From Eurosta solidaginis (lineage: Eukaryota; Arthropoda; Insecta; Diptera; Tephritidae): a stretch of 64,000 nucleotides of DNA. The notes under the pieces are model-generated. The model searched no databases, was not told the DNA's origin, and worked only from the letters and a program-made list of their open reading frames with translations. Positions 11,120-22,587 of this stretch are shown here, one piece after another. The position numbers and the translations under genes were made by a program. The stretch spans positions 358,253,739 to 358,317,738 of the forward strand of contig NC_090319.1 of the NCBI RefSeq assembly GCF_040869045.1, in the 5' to 3' direction. Positions within the stretch are counted from its first letter, which is position 1. Each line of letters opens with the position of its first letter.

Positions 11120-11845
11120 CCTTAAACCTTGCACTTACACAGGAAACATCGAACCGGCCTCACCTCGTTCCAATGCATAGAGGCGCTGCGAATTTTTAAA
11201 TATATTCCCTCGCTGAATAGAGAAAAGCAATATACGACTGCAGAACATAAGCTTGAAAGATGCTGTTGCAGCAGTATTGAAGAAAAGTGGACCAGGTAAC
11301 TAATTATCGAACTGAGCCTATTATATAATAAAGTAGTCACACGGATAGGATGACTTCTACCTGAAACCATTTTTAGCCGTACACGCTTACTTTTATACAT
11401 ACCTCCATAGAACGAAGAAGGTTGAAAACCCGAAATGCCTGCATTACGGTAATATGGATGATTTTTGAGGCAAATAAATCTCAGCAAACGAGAAGATGAA
11501 TGCCTAGGCTCATTAATGTGATAATAGCCATGGAGTTAACGTAGCGTGCACCCTTACCCGAAGTAAATGTTAATGTGGTCTCCAGTACGGGGAATCGCGC
11601 GGTTTTGAGTTCTTCTTTGAGTAGTTCTTCAAAGGAGGAAGGAGCCCTACTGTGGATCTCACGTGAGGCCAAAAATATCCAACGAAAGTAAAAAATTATC
11701 TTGCAATTATAATGAACTTAATTTCTCCCCAAAACCCCAATAGCAGTGTAAATGACTATAACAAACACCATCAGTTCAGTCAGAATTGAAACTCATTCGA
11801 CAGCCAACGACCGTACAATAATTGGCGCGTGCTGACGACATTGAC
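11120..11845. other. Unassigned sequence with minus-strand frames
   Basis: Minus-strand frames of 121 codons (11122-11487) and 63 codons (11481-11672) overlap slightly. The second reads SSFEELLKEELKTARFPVLE. I recognise no domain. Composition is less AT-rich than surrounding DNA, so a decayed transposon gene is more likely than a host exon. No splice or promoter evidence was found. Confidence 0.3.
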
Positions 11846-11849
11846 AACA

Positions 11850-12320
11850 TTGCCGTTGTTGTTGTTGTTGTTGTTGTAGCGATAAGGTTGCTCCCCGAAG
11901 ACTTTGGGGAGTGTTATCGATGTGATGGTCCTTTGCCGGATACAGATCCGGTACGCTCCCATACCCCAGCACCATTAAGGCGCTAGCCCGACCATCTCGG
12001 GAACGATTTATGTGGCCACATTAAACCTTCAGGCCATCCCCTCCCTCCCTACCCCCAAGTTCCATGAGGAGCTTGGGGTCGCCAGAGCCTCGTCTGTTAG
12101 TGAAACAGTATTCGCCGCGGATAGGTGAGGTTGACAATTAGGTTTGGAGAAGCTATATATTGCGCTGGCAACCTGAAGGGTTGCGCTACACACCTCTTGA
12201 ATCTGGTATTTTAGTCGCCTCTTACGACAGGCATACCTACCGCGGGTATATTCTTACCCCCTTACCCGCTGGGGGACACACATTGCCGTCAGTACTGTTA
12301 ATGTTTTCTATTACGGATGA
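11850..12320 (-). mobile_element. CAA-tailed retroposon (SINE or LINE 3' piece)
   Basis: On the minus strand it ends CGATAACACTCCCCAAAG, then GGGGAGCAACCTTATCGCTA and a (CAA)n tail, seen on the plus strand as (GTT)n at about 11851-11877. Towards its 5' end are GGTATGCCTGTCGTAAGAGG and CCGCGGCGAATACTGTTTCAC. A second, shorter copy lies at 29345-29590 on the opposite strand. No open frame is conserved. The 3' terminus CGCTACAACAACAAC resembles that of the Jockey LINE ending at 18027 (CTGCTACAACAACAAC), suggesting it used that LINE's machinery. Confidence 0.65.
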
Positions 12321-12399
12321 AGGAAGAAAAATGCCTAATACACCACCATCGGAAAGCAACCGTGTGTCCCTGGATTAAAACATATGCCTCTTTTGGAAC

Positions 12400-12808
12400 T
12401 GTTGCTCATGACGTGACTGCTTTCGCATAACTACAGAGTGGTGTTCCACGTTCTTCTAATTTTTGAGAGTGAGCCTTCTGCTGTCCCTGCGTGCAGATCC
12501 TGCGATTTGATCTAAGAGTGGTATTTTTTGCTGTAATATTATGGAAAGCGATTTGGCCGACTCCTTGCTTCAGCATTTATCAGTTCTGGTTCAATCGCGA
12601 ACATTTAAAGAAGCTGTGCTAGTATCGTTTTAATCTCAATCTTGGCTTCTTTATTATGTACATGAATATTTTGACGTAGCCATGTCGACAGAGCATGGTA
12701 ATTTACCTCGCTATAGCTTGTGGTGCTCTTTCCGGTAGCACTACGGACTTATTCAGTTTATCTGAAGTCCCCATAGACCGACCAGTTCAACCTAACCTAA
12801 CCTGTCTC
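12400..12808 (+). pseudogene. Decayed 3' end of an RNase H-type LINE
   Basis: The right end CACTACGGACTTATTC...GACCGACCAGTTCAACCTAACCTAACC is the same terminal sequence as the LINE ending at 52663. Further left the sequence is too degenerate to give a reading frame, although phrases such as GAGAGTGAGCCTTCTGCTGTCCCTGCGTG recall the cysteine-rich C-terminal coding region. The left boundary is uncertain. Confidence 0.5.
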
Positions 12809-12959
12809 ATTTTTCATTTTCCCTGCCGTCTTCCCTGTTTTTTTGGCTAATAACTTTCTCTTCATCAGTGTGCTTTTTTCCGGCTCTAACAGGTTTGTGG
12901 GGTTTTTTTTTGGTGTTTATGAAGTTGTGCTATACGCGGAGACTACTCTCAGAAGTAGT

Positions 12960-13545
12960 GTTCGCTGGGAAGATCATCCATGATAGCGAGCAGCAGCTGT
13001 TAATCAGCGGATGACAGTATCGTAGTAGACACGGAACAGCAAAAGTTAGGCGACAGAGAACGCACTAAGGGTTAAGCCGGCGGGTTGGGAGACTTCGTTT
13101 CGGCTATAACTCTTACAGTGGTTGGTGTGAATACTTTCAAGGGACAGCGAGGACTCGCGTTACTGCTCGCCCGCACGGTAGTAGAAGGTGCTCAATGAGG
13201 CTGGTGTTGTATCAGATTGAGCCATGGGAGGATCGCATCTGTCTACGGTCGGAGTGAGACCTGTCAAGAAGTCGTAAGGATAAGGAGCCCCAATCACATA
13301 AACATGCCGACGGGAAGATAAACAATCCAAAGATGTCCGCTCCGTCGTCGATGCCTTGTGAGGGGGGACCTGCGCCCAGGCAATGACCATTTGACACAGC
13401 AATTCAGCAGGGTCAGTTATGTATGGCTTAAAAAGGCATCCATCCCCGCTGGTTCACCCGCAGATCCCAAGTTCCAACAGCGAATATGCCATTTTATAGG
13501 CATTTTTGTTATGACAAATAAGTGCAACGAAAAGCTTCCTTGACA
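12960..13545. other. GC-richer patch, possible LINE ORF1 relic
   Basis: Base composition is visibly richer in G and C than the surroundings. Short frames occur on both strands (13160-13402 minus, 13358-13543 plus), and the plus frame reads SYVWLKKASIPAGSPADPK. I see no zinc knuckle or esterase motif. It lies between LINE relics, so a degraded LINE segment is the simplest reading. Confidence 0.3.
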
Positions 13546-13830
13546 TTTTAGCGAATTGTCATTGGTTGTTGGTCATCAACAGATGCTTGCTTAGGTTGTT
13601 TGATTGCTAGTTTTTGTCTATGGTTGTCATACTGCTGTGCTATAGTATAGTTTCTAGTCCTAGGAAAGTTACAGTGGGGGTCATACTATTGCAAGGATAC
13701 GTTACAGTGGACAACAAAACTGAAATCTCTCAGTCACATTCAGGCTTAAGTATGTGACGTCAAGAAAATTGCACCAGACGGTATTTGATGGTCATGGAAC
13801 AAAATGACAAGATTATGAGAAGAATAATGT

Positions 13831-14034
13831 TTGTTTCTGACCACAAAAGATGATCATTGTATTCGTCTCTTTAACGAAACACAATGGAGAGGTCTCCTCA
13901 CATTTTTTGAGGTACCGAGTACAAGTTTTGTTGACGGATCTCAGTTGGGAAATGGTACTGAAGTTGGCAAGCATCTCATTTTTATTAAGGAGCCTTATCC
14001 CATAAATACCAAGAACATCTCACCATGTAATTGA
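13831..14034 (+). pseudogene. RNase H-like LINE fragment
   Basis: The 67-codon frame contains WRGLLTFFEVPSTSFVDGSQ followed by LGNGTEVG. This matches the first catalytic strand of LINE-type RNase H domains (usual form: hydrophobics, T/V-D-G-S-K, then G.G.G). The remaining catalytic Glu and Asp motifs are not present downstream. It is therefore a short relic, perhaps part of the same decayed insertion as 12400-13545. Confidence 0.45.
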
Positions 14035-14352
14035 AAAAAGGTTGCAGTTGGATACTTCTAGCACTCTTCAAATATTGTTGAGTAGTGTATGTTGAAGCTG
14101 AGCTGATAAGGCTGTAGCAAGATGTCCATGAAAAGACGCTGACTATCCAAATATGTAAATTAGATCATTTATATTTTCAGAAAAAAAAAAACAGACTTGT
14201 GGCCAACGGCAGCCATATATAAGCAAATTTCCTTTCTTAATAGGAAAGCAAGGAGTCTTTATGTTGGTCCAATATACATATGTTGCTTAAATAATTTGGA
14301 AAGCTCTTGATTTAAATTAACCAGATACTTAGATATGCTTAATTGATTGAAA

Positions 14353-15234
14353 TCTATATACATATAAATCAAATTCTGTGTATGTGTTCACTATGAAAAC
14401 GTATTTCCCACACTTCAATCATCACCAAATTTTGGCTATGGAACCTACCAATCAAAAATATAGTTTCTCATATTTCACAACTAAGAATTTTAAATACATT
14501 TTTTTTTTTCAATTTCACGTGCGCAATTGGGTGTTACATTCCCAAACATCAGAGTGTCGATATATTGCTGTTTAAACGTTTTTGTTTTTGTACTCAATAA
14601 TCGAATGTACCTAAATTTAAATTTTTTCTTGTCACACTTATGCTGCTACAATCACAAAAATTGTATAGACTGTCTTGTTTTATTTCGAATTCAAAACACA
14701 TTGCGAGCATTTTATAATATATAGGAGTATTACATATATGGTGGTGCGACAAATTTTGTATGTCAGCAAAAGTTACTCATACATGTACGTACTTAAGTGC
14801 AGAACTTTTCTTTGGTCACAGCATTGAATTCACAAAAAGTTAAAGCGATTGCATTAAGTGATTTAAAAGTTTTTATTAAATTTAAGCATTCCATTGTAAA
14901 AATAGCTGTGTATATGAGATGATAGAAAAAAAATTGTGCAGCTAAAATATTTTGATTAAGTTATGAGATTTTGAGTATGAATTGTGTGTGACAAAATAAA
15001 ATTTGAAAAATAAAGCAAAGAATGATAAATTAGAGGAATAAGGGATCTAAGAAAAAAAGGAGAGAGAGGGTGTAAAAAGGAAGAGAAAAATTGGGAGATA
15101 CATTTTGAAGAAGATCAATAAAATCTTATATACTGATTCCTAGACTTTTAGTGAAGGGAAGGAATGCCGTAAAATACAACTTTTTATTTAGATTAGTATC
15201 TGCGCAACCCGAGCAACGCCGGCTACCCTGCTAG
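14353..15234 (+). mobile_element. Complete non-autonomous Helitron
   Basis: It starts TCTATATACATATAAATC at 14353 (preceded by A) and ends CTAG at 15231-15234 (followed by T), the A|TC...CTAG|T arrangement of Helitrons. A degenerate hairpin (CCGAGCAACGCCGG region, 15208-15222) sits about 10 bp before the end. It is 882 bp long. A purine-rich stretch (about 15040-15100) mirrors the pyrimidine-rich part of the Helitron at 5851. No Rep/helicase is encoded. Confidence 0.8.
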
Positions 15235-15888
15235 TAGTGAATAAAACAGATCTCAATTCTATTCCTCTCAACTCATGCTCTACAACTTACAACTACTGGG
15301 TATATGAATACTACATTGGGCTTGATTGTTTTGTGGTTTTTATGTCTTCTGCATACTCGTTTTATTCTGAACAAAAAAGCACGTGTAGCAAAATTGTGTA
15401 TGTGTTTGTAAATGATCCGTCTAATGTGAATGATAACTAAAAGCCGATGAGTAAAGATGAAAGTAAAATCGTGTAATAAACTGTAAAAAGATACTTGTTT
15501 AAATTTCATTTGTATGTGTGCATTTGCTAACTTGTTTCAAATAAAAAAAATATATTTATTAAAAAAAATCGCAATAATAATATACGTTAGAAATCTGTGA
15601 ATGTGCGGTGTTGCTACCAAAGTTGCAAAGTTACATACGGCAAGTGATGAGGATTACATAATTCAATTTTATGTTTAAATTTGCGTATATGTAACTTATT
15701 TATAACACGTTTTATCATGCAGATTTAAATAAAAATTTAAGACTTGTTATAGCTTCAAAAATGTTTGTGTGATTACAATTATGTTATTCTTTGTATGCAG
15801 AGATTCAATGACATCTGGACTTATACCCCTTTGTGTAGAATATCGAGGTTGAAGCATTGGTATTTTTAGTGTTATTATTAAACAAGTA
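15235..15888. other. Unassigned AT-rich DNA
   Basis: No recognisable gene or repeat. Frames of 60-80 codons on both strands carry no motif. Confidence 0.3.
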
Positions 15889-16457
15889 AGGAAGTCTAAG
15901 TTCGGGTGAACCCGAATATTAAATACCCAGCTGTACACTTGAAATGCTGTTGTTGTTTGTTTTGTGTGCTTAGTAGTGTTGCAAGGCTGCACAATATTAC
16001 ATATACATATGGTTCCATTCTGAACTAATTTTTCTTCAAGTTATGGCTCCCGAAACATAGAAAATTGCTTAGTCATAAAAGGGACGGTGCCACGCACATG
16101 TTTTTAAATTTGAAGTTTTTCCTATTTATTGTTATAAATCCACTTGGGAAAAGAAATACCATTGATATAAAGCTCTTTTTTTGCAAAGATATAGCTTATT
16201 TTATTCGTCCATGATCCTTTTAAAAATCTTTTATATAAAAGTGGGCGTGGTCCTTAACCGATTTCGTTAATTTTTATTCAAAGCATTCCTTATAGTAAGG
16301 CAACCTCTCAGCCGAATTTTGTTCCGATAGGTTTAACGATTTTTGATTTATAATTAATATTTATAAAATTGATTTTATCACAAGTGGGTGGTGCCACGCC
16401 AACAATTTTTTTCAAATTTTTATCAAGAGTCTCAATATCAGTCTACACGTCAAATTT

Positions 16458-18027
16458 CCCCTACTTCAAAGCAAATTTGCAGCTAGCCTGTCATCAGCAT
16501 GGCTTTAGAAAACTCCATAGCACCACCACCGCGCTAAATGCCATTTGCACCCAGATAAATTGTGGTTTAAATCAGAAGCCCCACCATAGAACAGTACTCG
16601 TTGCTCTATACCTATCAAAAGCTTTTGATACGGTCAACCATGGCACGTTACTGCAAGACTTGGAGGGGTCTACCCTTCCCCCATGTCTTAAAAGGTGGAC
16701 CGCAAATTATCTGGGTGGTCGGCAGGCATCGGTGCAATTCAGAAACGAAACATAAAAGCCAAGAAAAATTGAACAAGGGGTGCCATAGGGTGGTGTCCTA
16801 TGCCCACTTTTGTTTAATTTCTACATATAAAAACTACCTTCGCCACCGGAAGGAGTTACTATCGTTTCTGACGCCGGTGACTGCACAATAATGGCCACAG
16901 GCCCAGGCCCAGAGATCGGTGAGCTATGCAATAAAATAAACGGCTACCTCCCTGATCTCTCCAGTTTTTTTACCTCGCGAAACCTGGCATTATCACCGAC
17001 TAAATCATCAGCGACGTTATTTACAACTTGGACTTCCCAAATGTCGACCATTTTGAACATCCACGTGGATGGTACTACGCTACCGACTGCCCTACACCCC
17101 AAGATCTTGGGTATGACGTTTGATCAGGATCTACGTTTTGGTGAGCATGCAGCCGCAATTGTACCGAAAATCCAGAGCCGTAATAAAATCCTCAAATCTC
17201 TTGCAGGCAGTACTTGGGGAAAAGTTAAAGAAACGCTCATTACTACTTACAAAGCAATTGGCCAGCCGATCCGAGCGTCCCCTATATGGTCGCCAAGCCT
17301 TAAAACTACTCACTGGAAGAAGCTACAGGCCTGCCAAAATACTGCTCTCAGAATCGCGACGGGCTGTCTTCTTATGTCCCCAGAGTACCATCTACATAAT
17401 GAGGCACGAATACTCCCCATCAGGGAGAGAAATGAGAAGCTAACCAAACAGTTCCTGTTGAATACCCAGAAACCTGGGCATCCCAACAGGTATCTGATTG
17501 ATGAGCCAACACCGCCTAGGGGCTTAAGGAGTCGTCTCCGTAAGCATTATGAGGAAATACGACACCTGAGAACTCAGCCATATGAAGCCAAAAAGCACAA
17601 GCAGGTCCTCAGTGAACTCCACAAATAGGCGTCGAACCTTTATGCCGGGAATTGCCCTGTGAATCCAGTACTCAAAGAACAGTACCCAAAACTTGCGGAA
17701 GAGGACACACACTCCCCAGGGAAACACGAGTCACTCTAGCTCAACTTCGATCTGGATACTGTAACAGATTAAACTCTTACCTATCCAGAATCAACCCCGA
17801 CATACAAAATGTATGCCCCGCTTGCAATGTGTCCCACATGACACCAACCATCTCTTTAAATGTAATGTGGAACCAACGCCTATAACACCCCTCTCATTAT
17901 GGTCCACCCCTGTTGAAACAGCAAGTTTCCATGGACTACCGTTAGAGGATATTGATGACAATTTGTGATCAGCCGCACCTATTGGATGGGGCTAAGCACT
18001 GCTACAACAACAACAACAACAACAACA
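16458..18027 (+). pseudogene. 5'-truncated Jockey-like LINE (dead reverse transcriptase)
   Basis: From about 16480 the plus strand encodes HQHGFRKLHSTTTALNAI and LSKAFDTVNHGTLLQ (RT motifs), then a PQGG motif whose Gln codon is now TAG (near 16786), and FNFY. The YADD box near 16870 reads DAGD, so a catalytic Asp is lost. A 245-codon frame (16891-17628) covers the thumb and C-terminal region (RIATGC, LPIRERNEKLTKQFL). A frameshifted end carries CPACN and LEDIDDNL before a stop at 17968. After a short 3' UTR the element ends with (CAA)8. It is flanked by the direct repeat CGTCAAATTT (16448-16457 and 18029-18038). It is inserted in family A' and cannot be active. Confidence 0.9.
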
Positions 18028-18093
18028 ACGTCAAATTTTCACATTCTAGATGTTTTATTTACTAAATAATCAGGCCTTTTGTGTTTTCCAAAG

Positions 18094-18980
18094 TCTTAAT
18101 ATATAAAAAACACGTGTCACAAACTTTTTGGGCGCGATGGACTCCTAAACTACTGAACCGATTTTGAATTTGTTTTGCACTCCGTGTTTAGTTTGATCTA
18201 ACTTGAGAGATAGGATAGGTTATATCTCAGTTTATAGTCGCAATATTATTTTATTGCAATTTTTTTATTTGTTTATACGTAATAATAAAATGTTACATAT
18301 ACGCAGTGGCACTCATATTTTCAGGTGGTGCGGATATACTTCCGTGTAATTGCTTGGTGTTTAATTAAACAACCTGCATATCAATAAAACATATTATAGC
18401 GAATGATATCAAGTATAGCACATCACCAGGCCCGCCGAGAGGGAGAGGGGGGGGGGCGGTTCTGAGGGGGGCCCGCGATTTAGACACTTTTTTAATTCAG
18501 GAGAGTCTTTAGTTGTGTAGAGGGTAATTTTCATACCACTGGGTGACTAGGGTTTCGAGATATAGGCCAAAACGTGGGCCAGTGAATGCCTAGACAGTGT
18601 TTATACAATATGGATATCAAATGAAAGCTGTTGATGAGTGCTTTAGTACAGAGATTAGGGATTAGGACTAGGACTGGGACTGAGACACGGAGTGGACTAG
18701 GACTGGAATAAAATACATACCACCCTCTGGGACAGGCAATAAGGGATGCAGAAGAATGAGAAGAAATAGAGAGAAGAGAAAAGAGAGAAAGAGATTGAGA
18801 AAGAGATAGAATGAGACGAAGATGAAGATAGATGAAGCGAAAAAGACGGAGGGATGAGTGAATAAAAGGATTAGGAAAAAGTGAAGAGGGGGGAAGGGCA
18901 GAGTCAGACGGAAAAAGCTTATTAAAATGTATGCAGATAGGCCAAATTTAGGGCAGGAAAACGTCTGCCGGGTCTTCTAG
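18094..18980 (+). mobile_element. Non-autonomous Helitron, complete
   Basis: The 5' end is TCTTAATATATAAAAAACAC. The 3' end is CTAG at 18977-18980 followed by T, with the hairpin GGCAG...CTGCC (18952-18969) before it. Length is 887 bp. It contains one ~128-bp module of the family A type (GGGTTTCGAGATATAGGCC and ATGGATATCAAATGAAAGC), then a GGACTAGGACTGG hexamer-like run and a purine-rich strand (18780-18860). The copy at 41995-43090 is its relative in the opposite orientation. It interrupts the A' element. Confidence 0.8.
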
Positions 18981-19278
18981 TGTTATATAAATAAAAAGTG
19001 GGCGCAGGTAGCATCCGATTTCGCTCATTTTCAATACCAATCTATTCTGGATCCAGATAAACGCGTTTACCAAATTTGATGAAGATATCTAAATTTTTAC
19101 TCAAGATATCGTGTTAACGGACAGACGGACGGACATGGCTTAATCAAATTTTTTTCGATACTGATGATTTTGATATATGGAAGTCTACATCTATCTCGAT
19201 TCCTTTCTACCTGTACAACCAACCATTATCCAATCAAAGTTATAATACCCTGTGCACAAGTACAACTGGGTGTTAAAA

Positions 19279-19914
19279 GAAAGGCGTGAATAAAATACCA
19301 GGAACACATTTGATCTGATTTTTAATTGTCCTAGGTGAAAGTTTATGGGATCACATAGCATTATTATGATAAATCATGCGTCATTTTAAAAAAGCAGTCC
19401 TAAAATAAAAGTAAAATCCGGACTTATACTTTTTAAGTAAAAAGTAAAATTTCGGCCTTTAACTAAGGAACAGCTCATCCAAATAAAACGAATTTTTTAC
19501 CCATCGATTATCCTAAATATCTTTAAGGATACGTTAAAATATTTCTTAATTATACTATATATTTTTTACTGCTACTTTGTCAAAACCGACTCTCACAATA
19601 TCGTGTTTTTTCGCCATAAAGTTTAATCAAATTGAGATATCGCTTTGAAAGTAATTACACCGCTTTATATTTAAACGAGAATTTTTATTCTGTCTTAAAA
19701 AAAAAATCGAGATTTACATTTTACTATCGGATTTACAAAATAAAAGTGCGGATTTAGCAGTTTCTTTAGGATTAAAAAATTATAAGTCTGGAAGTTATTT
19801 CATAATACTATTTTGGGTCCCTGTAAAAGGCATCTTTACATCTGATAACGAATGTTTTTAAGTTACCTAGAGCTCGAGTAGAAGTTGGAATTAAGCCAAA
19901 ACATAGGCACCTTT
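19279..19914. other. Unassigned AT-rich DNA
   Basis: No gene is seen. The words AAAGTAAAATCCGGACTTAT, AAAGTAAAATTTCGGCC and ATAAAAGTGCGGATTTAG recur loosely, suggesting an old degenerate tandem repeat. Confidence 0.3.
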
Positions 19915-20240
19915 ACCAGAAACAAATCGATAACTTTCTGATAACTCATCGATGAATATACAATAATTTTTCGATAGTAAATCTGCGACTTTTCAAAATA
20001 TATCGATAAATTTTCGATAACAAATTGATAACTTTTTAGTCACATATCGATAACTTTTCGACAGTAAACTGATATCAAACCGATTACTCGTCGATAAAAA
20101 ATAATTAGCTCATTGAATTTCTCTGTTATCGATATTAGCTATCGATAACAAATAGACAACTTTCCTATACTTTGTCGATAACACACCTTTAATAATTGAT
20201 AATTCATCGGTACTAACCCGTTAACATTTCGATAAAAGGT
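19915..20240. repeat. Degenerate CGATA-rich array (TTATCGATAACTTTTCGATAAC)
   Basis: About ten CGATA words occur in roughly 325 bp, mostly as ATCGATAACTTTTCGATAAC with variants, on both strands because the core is palindromic. Similar arrays lie at 33790-33980 and 56750-57010. The sequence just to the right (GGCTCCGGATTCGGTTTTTGATTCGG) resembles the flank of the array at 33.5 kb read inversely, so the array may belong to one dispersed element. Confidence 0.7.
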
Positions 20241-20334
20241 GAATAACAGACCTCCAGTTACGGCTCCGGATTCGGTTTTTGATTCGGTTTTACCTTCTAA
20301 TCTTTCCTTTTCTCTCCCCTCCGTTTTCATCCTT

Positions 20335-20745
20335 TACCATCATTTTCTTTAGGAAGGGAGGACCCTTACAAGCCTTGCAGTAACGTGCCGTGATCACCTG
20401 TATCAAAAGCTTTTGATATGTCTAGCGTAAAAAGTACTGTTCTGTGATGGGGGTTTTGATTCAATCCGCAACTTATCTGGCGTGTTAAGGGCGTTTAGCG
20501 CGTTGGTTGTGTCGAAAGCCACGCTGATGAAGTTAGCAGTGAAGTGGGGAAGCAGAATGGCTTCAAGTGTCTTGGCTACTGGCGATTGGAGAGATATCGG
20601 ATGATAAGATTCTCCTACGTTAGCTGGTTTCCCAGGATTTAATAGCGGAACCACCCTGGCCATTTTCCATTTTTCGGGGATGACGAAGGTGGTCAAGGAC
20701 AGGTTGAAGACATGCGCTAGATAATTAAATTCTTCGCTGGGTCGA
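20335..20745 (-). pseudogene. Jockey-like LINE RT fragment
   Basis: The minus strand encodes TTFVIPEKWKMARVVPLLNP, then GKPANVGESYHPISLQSPVAK, the N-terminal fingers of a Jockey-type RT (usual form: I..WK.A.v.pi.KpgK....sYRPISLLs...K). It continues as LEAILLPHF and, in another frame, KAFDTGDHGTLLQ, aligning with the start of the LINE at 16458. It is an internal piece with both ends missing and several frame breaks. It overlaps the region where the 16.5-kb copy is truncated, so the two together show more of the same family. Confidence 0.75.
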
Positions 20746-20841
20746 TATAGATATTTTTTTTATATTGAGTAATTGTTTTTTCATAAATAAGGTTTGCAAT
20801 TTTTTTAAGATTTGTATGAAAGTTTGTAAACCTTTGTTTTA

Positions 20842-21067
20842 CTGGGCACGTATCACGTTACACGATCACATATCGAAACGCAATTTCACTCGAACGATAA
20901 TTACGAATCTGTCAAACCATTCGTAAAAATTACAATAAAATATGGATCTCAAGATTCTTCTTAGCCACTATTTAACACATTTCCATAATCCGGTTCACCA
21001 TTTCAAAGCAATTGCGATTTAAAGTATTGATTTCGATCACGGATCGTAAAACGTGATACGGTCCCTG
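20842..21067. mobile_element. Short MITE with GGG..CGTATCACGTT inverted ends
   Basis: CTGGGCACGTATCACGTT at the left and the inverse of CAGGGACCGTATCACGTTTT at the right form imperfect TIRs, which continue with ACGATC and TCGAAA. Length is about 226 bp. No clean target duplication is visible. The CAGGG-type terminus suggests hAT, but that is weak. Confidence 0.55.
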
Positions 21068-21688
21068 ATATATCTAATATATCTAACGACTAATACGATG
21101 ATAAATTGTGTTCTTGATTTGAGCACTTTACGAGCTCTAAATATCGACCCAGACAATTGCCTTGCTGAAGGGAAGAAAGAGAACGCTGTTACATTAGAAA
21201 AGTTTGACGTCGAGAAGCTGCTCGAGAAGCAGACCTCGTAGGTATGAAGGACCGTTTGAGAACCAGCAGAAAACAACGTGAGATATAAAATCCAACGGAA
21301 AATGTTTTTTGCCATGAAGTAGTATTTGAACTAAGCAGGCAAATGAGAAGTTGCACCCTTCCGACGGATAAAACCCAATGCTCTATAGGTCGGCGGCTCC
21401 CGAAATGCGGTGATAGCGTCACGTGAAAGTCAGCATCAATGTTTAGAAAACCCTTCGGATAGGCAAATAGTCTGAGTGCACTTATTTCATTGAGAAATAT
21501 GAAGAGAATAAAGTTATATGGACTTCACTTAAAAAAACGCCATTATACATTTTGCACTACACAATATTCCCATATAATTTTAGCCCATCAATATTGTTGC
21601 AAAACCGTATTAATATGGTAAACAAAAAATACTAATAAAGCTTGGCCATTTATAAAACTAAATTCACACATACATATGTAAGCACATA
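21068..21688. other. Unassigned DNA
   Basis: Small frames on both strands (for example EKFDVEKLLEKQTS at 21053-21241 plus) have no recognisable family. No other feature is seen. Confidence 0.3.
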
Positions 21689-21813
21689 CAGCAGCGAATA
21701 CGAAAGTAGCAGTAGCAATTTTTATCTTTTGTCAATTAAATTCCTTTTGTAATTAATTTTCAATACTTTAAGACATATATTATATGAATTTTGTAACTGA
21801 AACAATTAGTCTA

Positions 21814-22512
21814 AGAGCCCGTGACTGCCAGACTTTCGTCATTTTATAAAAGTTGAAATTTCGTCAGTGCATACTCCCAACTGAAGCAGGATCGTTGGTC
21901 TATTATAAAACTCGAGTCATAGTGGCTTAAACAGATATCATGCAAAAATTTTGCAGAAAAATATACCTTTCTTTCGTCATTTTATAAAGACTGATTTTCA
22001 TATATGGTCTTCGTCTCGATACAAGAAGCCACTAGCCTCATTGCCAGACACTTTCCATAGTGGCTTTGTCCAGCCAGACACTTTTTATAATGCAAAACTG
22101 TACTTTTCATAAAACTAAATACTTTTTCATAAGCTGAAAGTTTTTTACGGCAAACAAAATTTCAAAAGTTTTCTTTAAAGATTTTGTATTCGAATTTCAG
22201 TATAAAATTGCTTCGATGTTCTTTGAAGTTTAGAAGGATTAAAAGTGTCTGGCTGGACCAAGCCACTATGGAAAGTTTCTGGCAATGAGGCTAGAGGCTT
22301 CTTGTATCGAGACGAAGACCATATATGAAAATCAGTCTTTATAAAATGACGAAAGAAAGGTATATTTTTCTGCAAAATTTTTGCATGATATCAGTTTAAG
22401 CCACTACGACTCGAGTTTTATAACAGACCAACGATCCTGCTTCAGTTGGGAGTATGCACTGACGAAATTTCAATTTTTATAAAATGACGAAGGTCTGGTA
22501 GTCACGCGCTCT
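21814..22512. mobile_element. Foldback element with arms of about 270 bp
   Basis: The left arm runs from AGAGCCCGTGACTGCCAGAC through CTTCGTCTCGATACAAGAAG to TTGTCCAGCCAGACAC (about 21814-22080). The right arm is its near-perfect inverse (about 22240-22512), ending GTCTGGTAGTCACGCGCTCT. About 150 bp of A/T-rich loop separates them. The phrase TCGTCATTTTATAAA occurs twice in each arm. No coding capacity. It is nested in family C copy 1. Confidence 0.9.
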
Positions 22513-22587
22513 TGCTCTATATGCACATATATCAGTCTCAAAAATTTGTTGAAAAATTTGAAAATTAACCAAAAAATATACTAAAAC

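Larger units (their letters stand above)
15889..19278 (-). mobile_element. Family A' repeat with a LINE and a Helitron nested inside
   Basis: The 3' end at left reads AACAAGTAAGGAAGTCTAAG with the hairpin TTCGGGTGAACCCGAA, then ATACCCAGCTGTAC. The other end reads GTACAACTGGGTGTTA. A (GGAC)-type run lies at about 19121-19135, and GGGCGTGG motifs flank the insertions. The body is split by a Jockey-like LINE (16458-18027) and a Helitron (18094-18980). Without them it is about 0.93 kb. It shares the terminal plan of family A but differs in most of the body. Confidence 0.7.
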
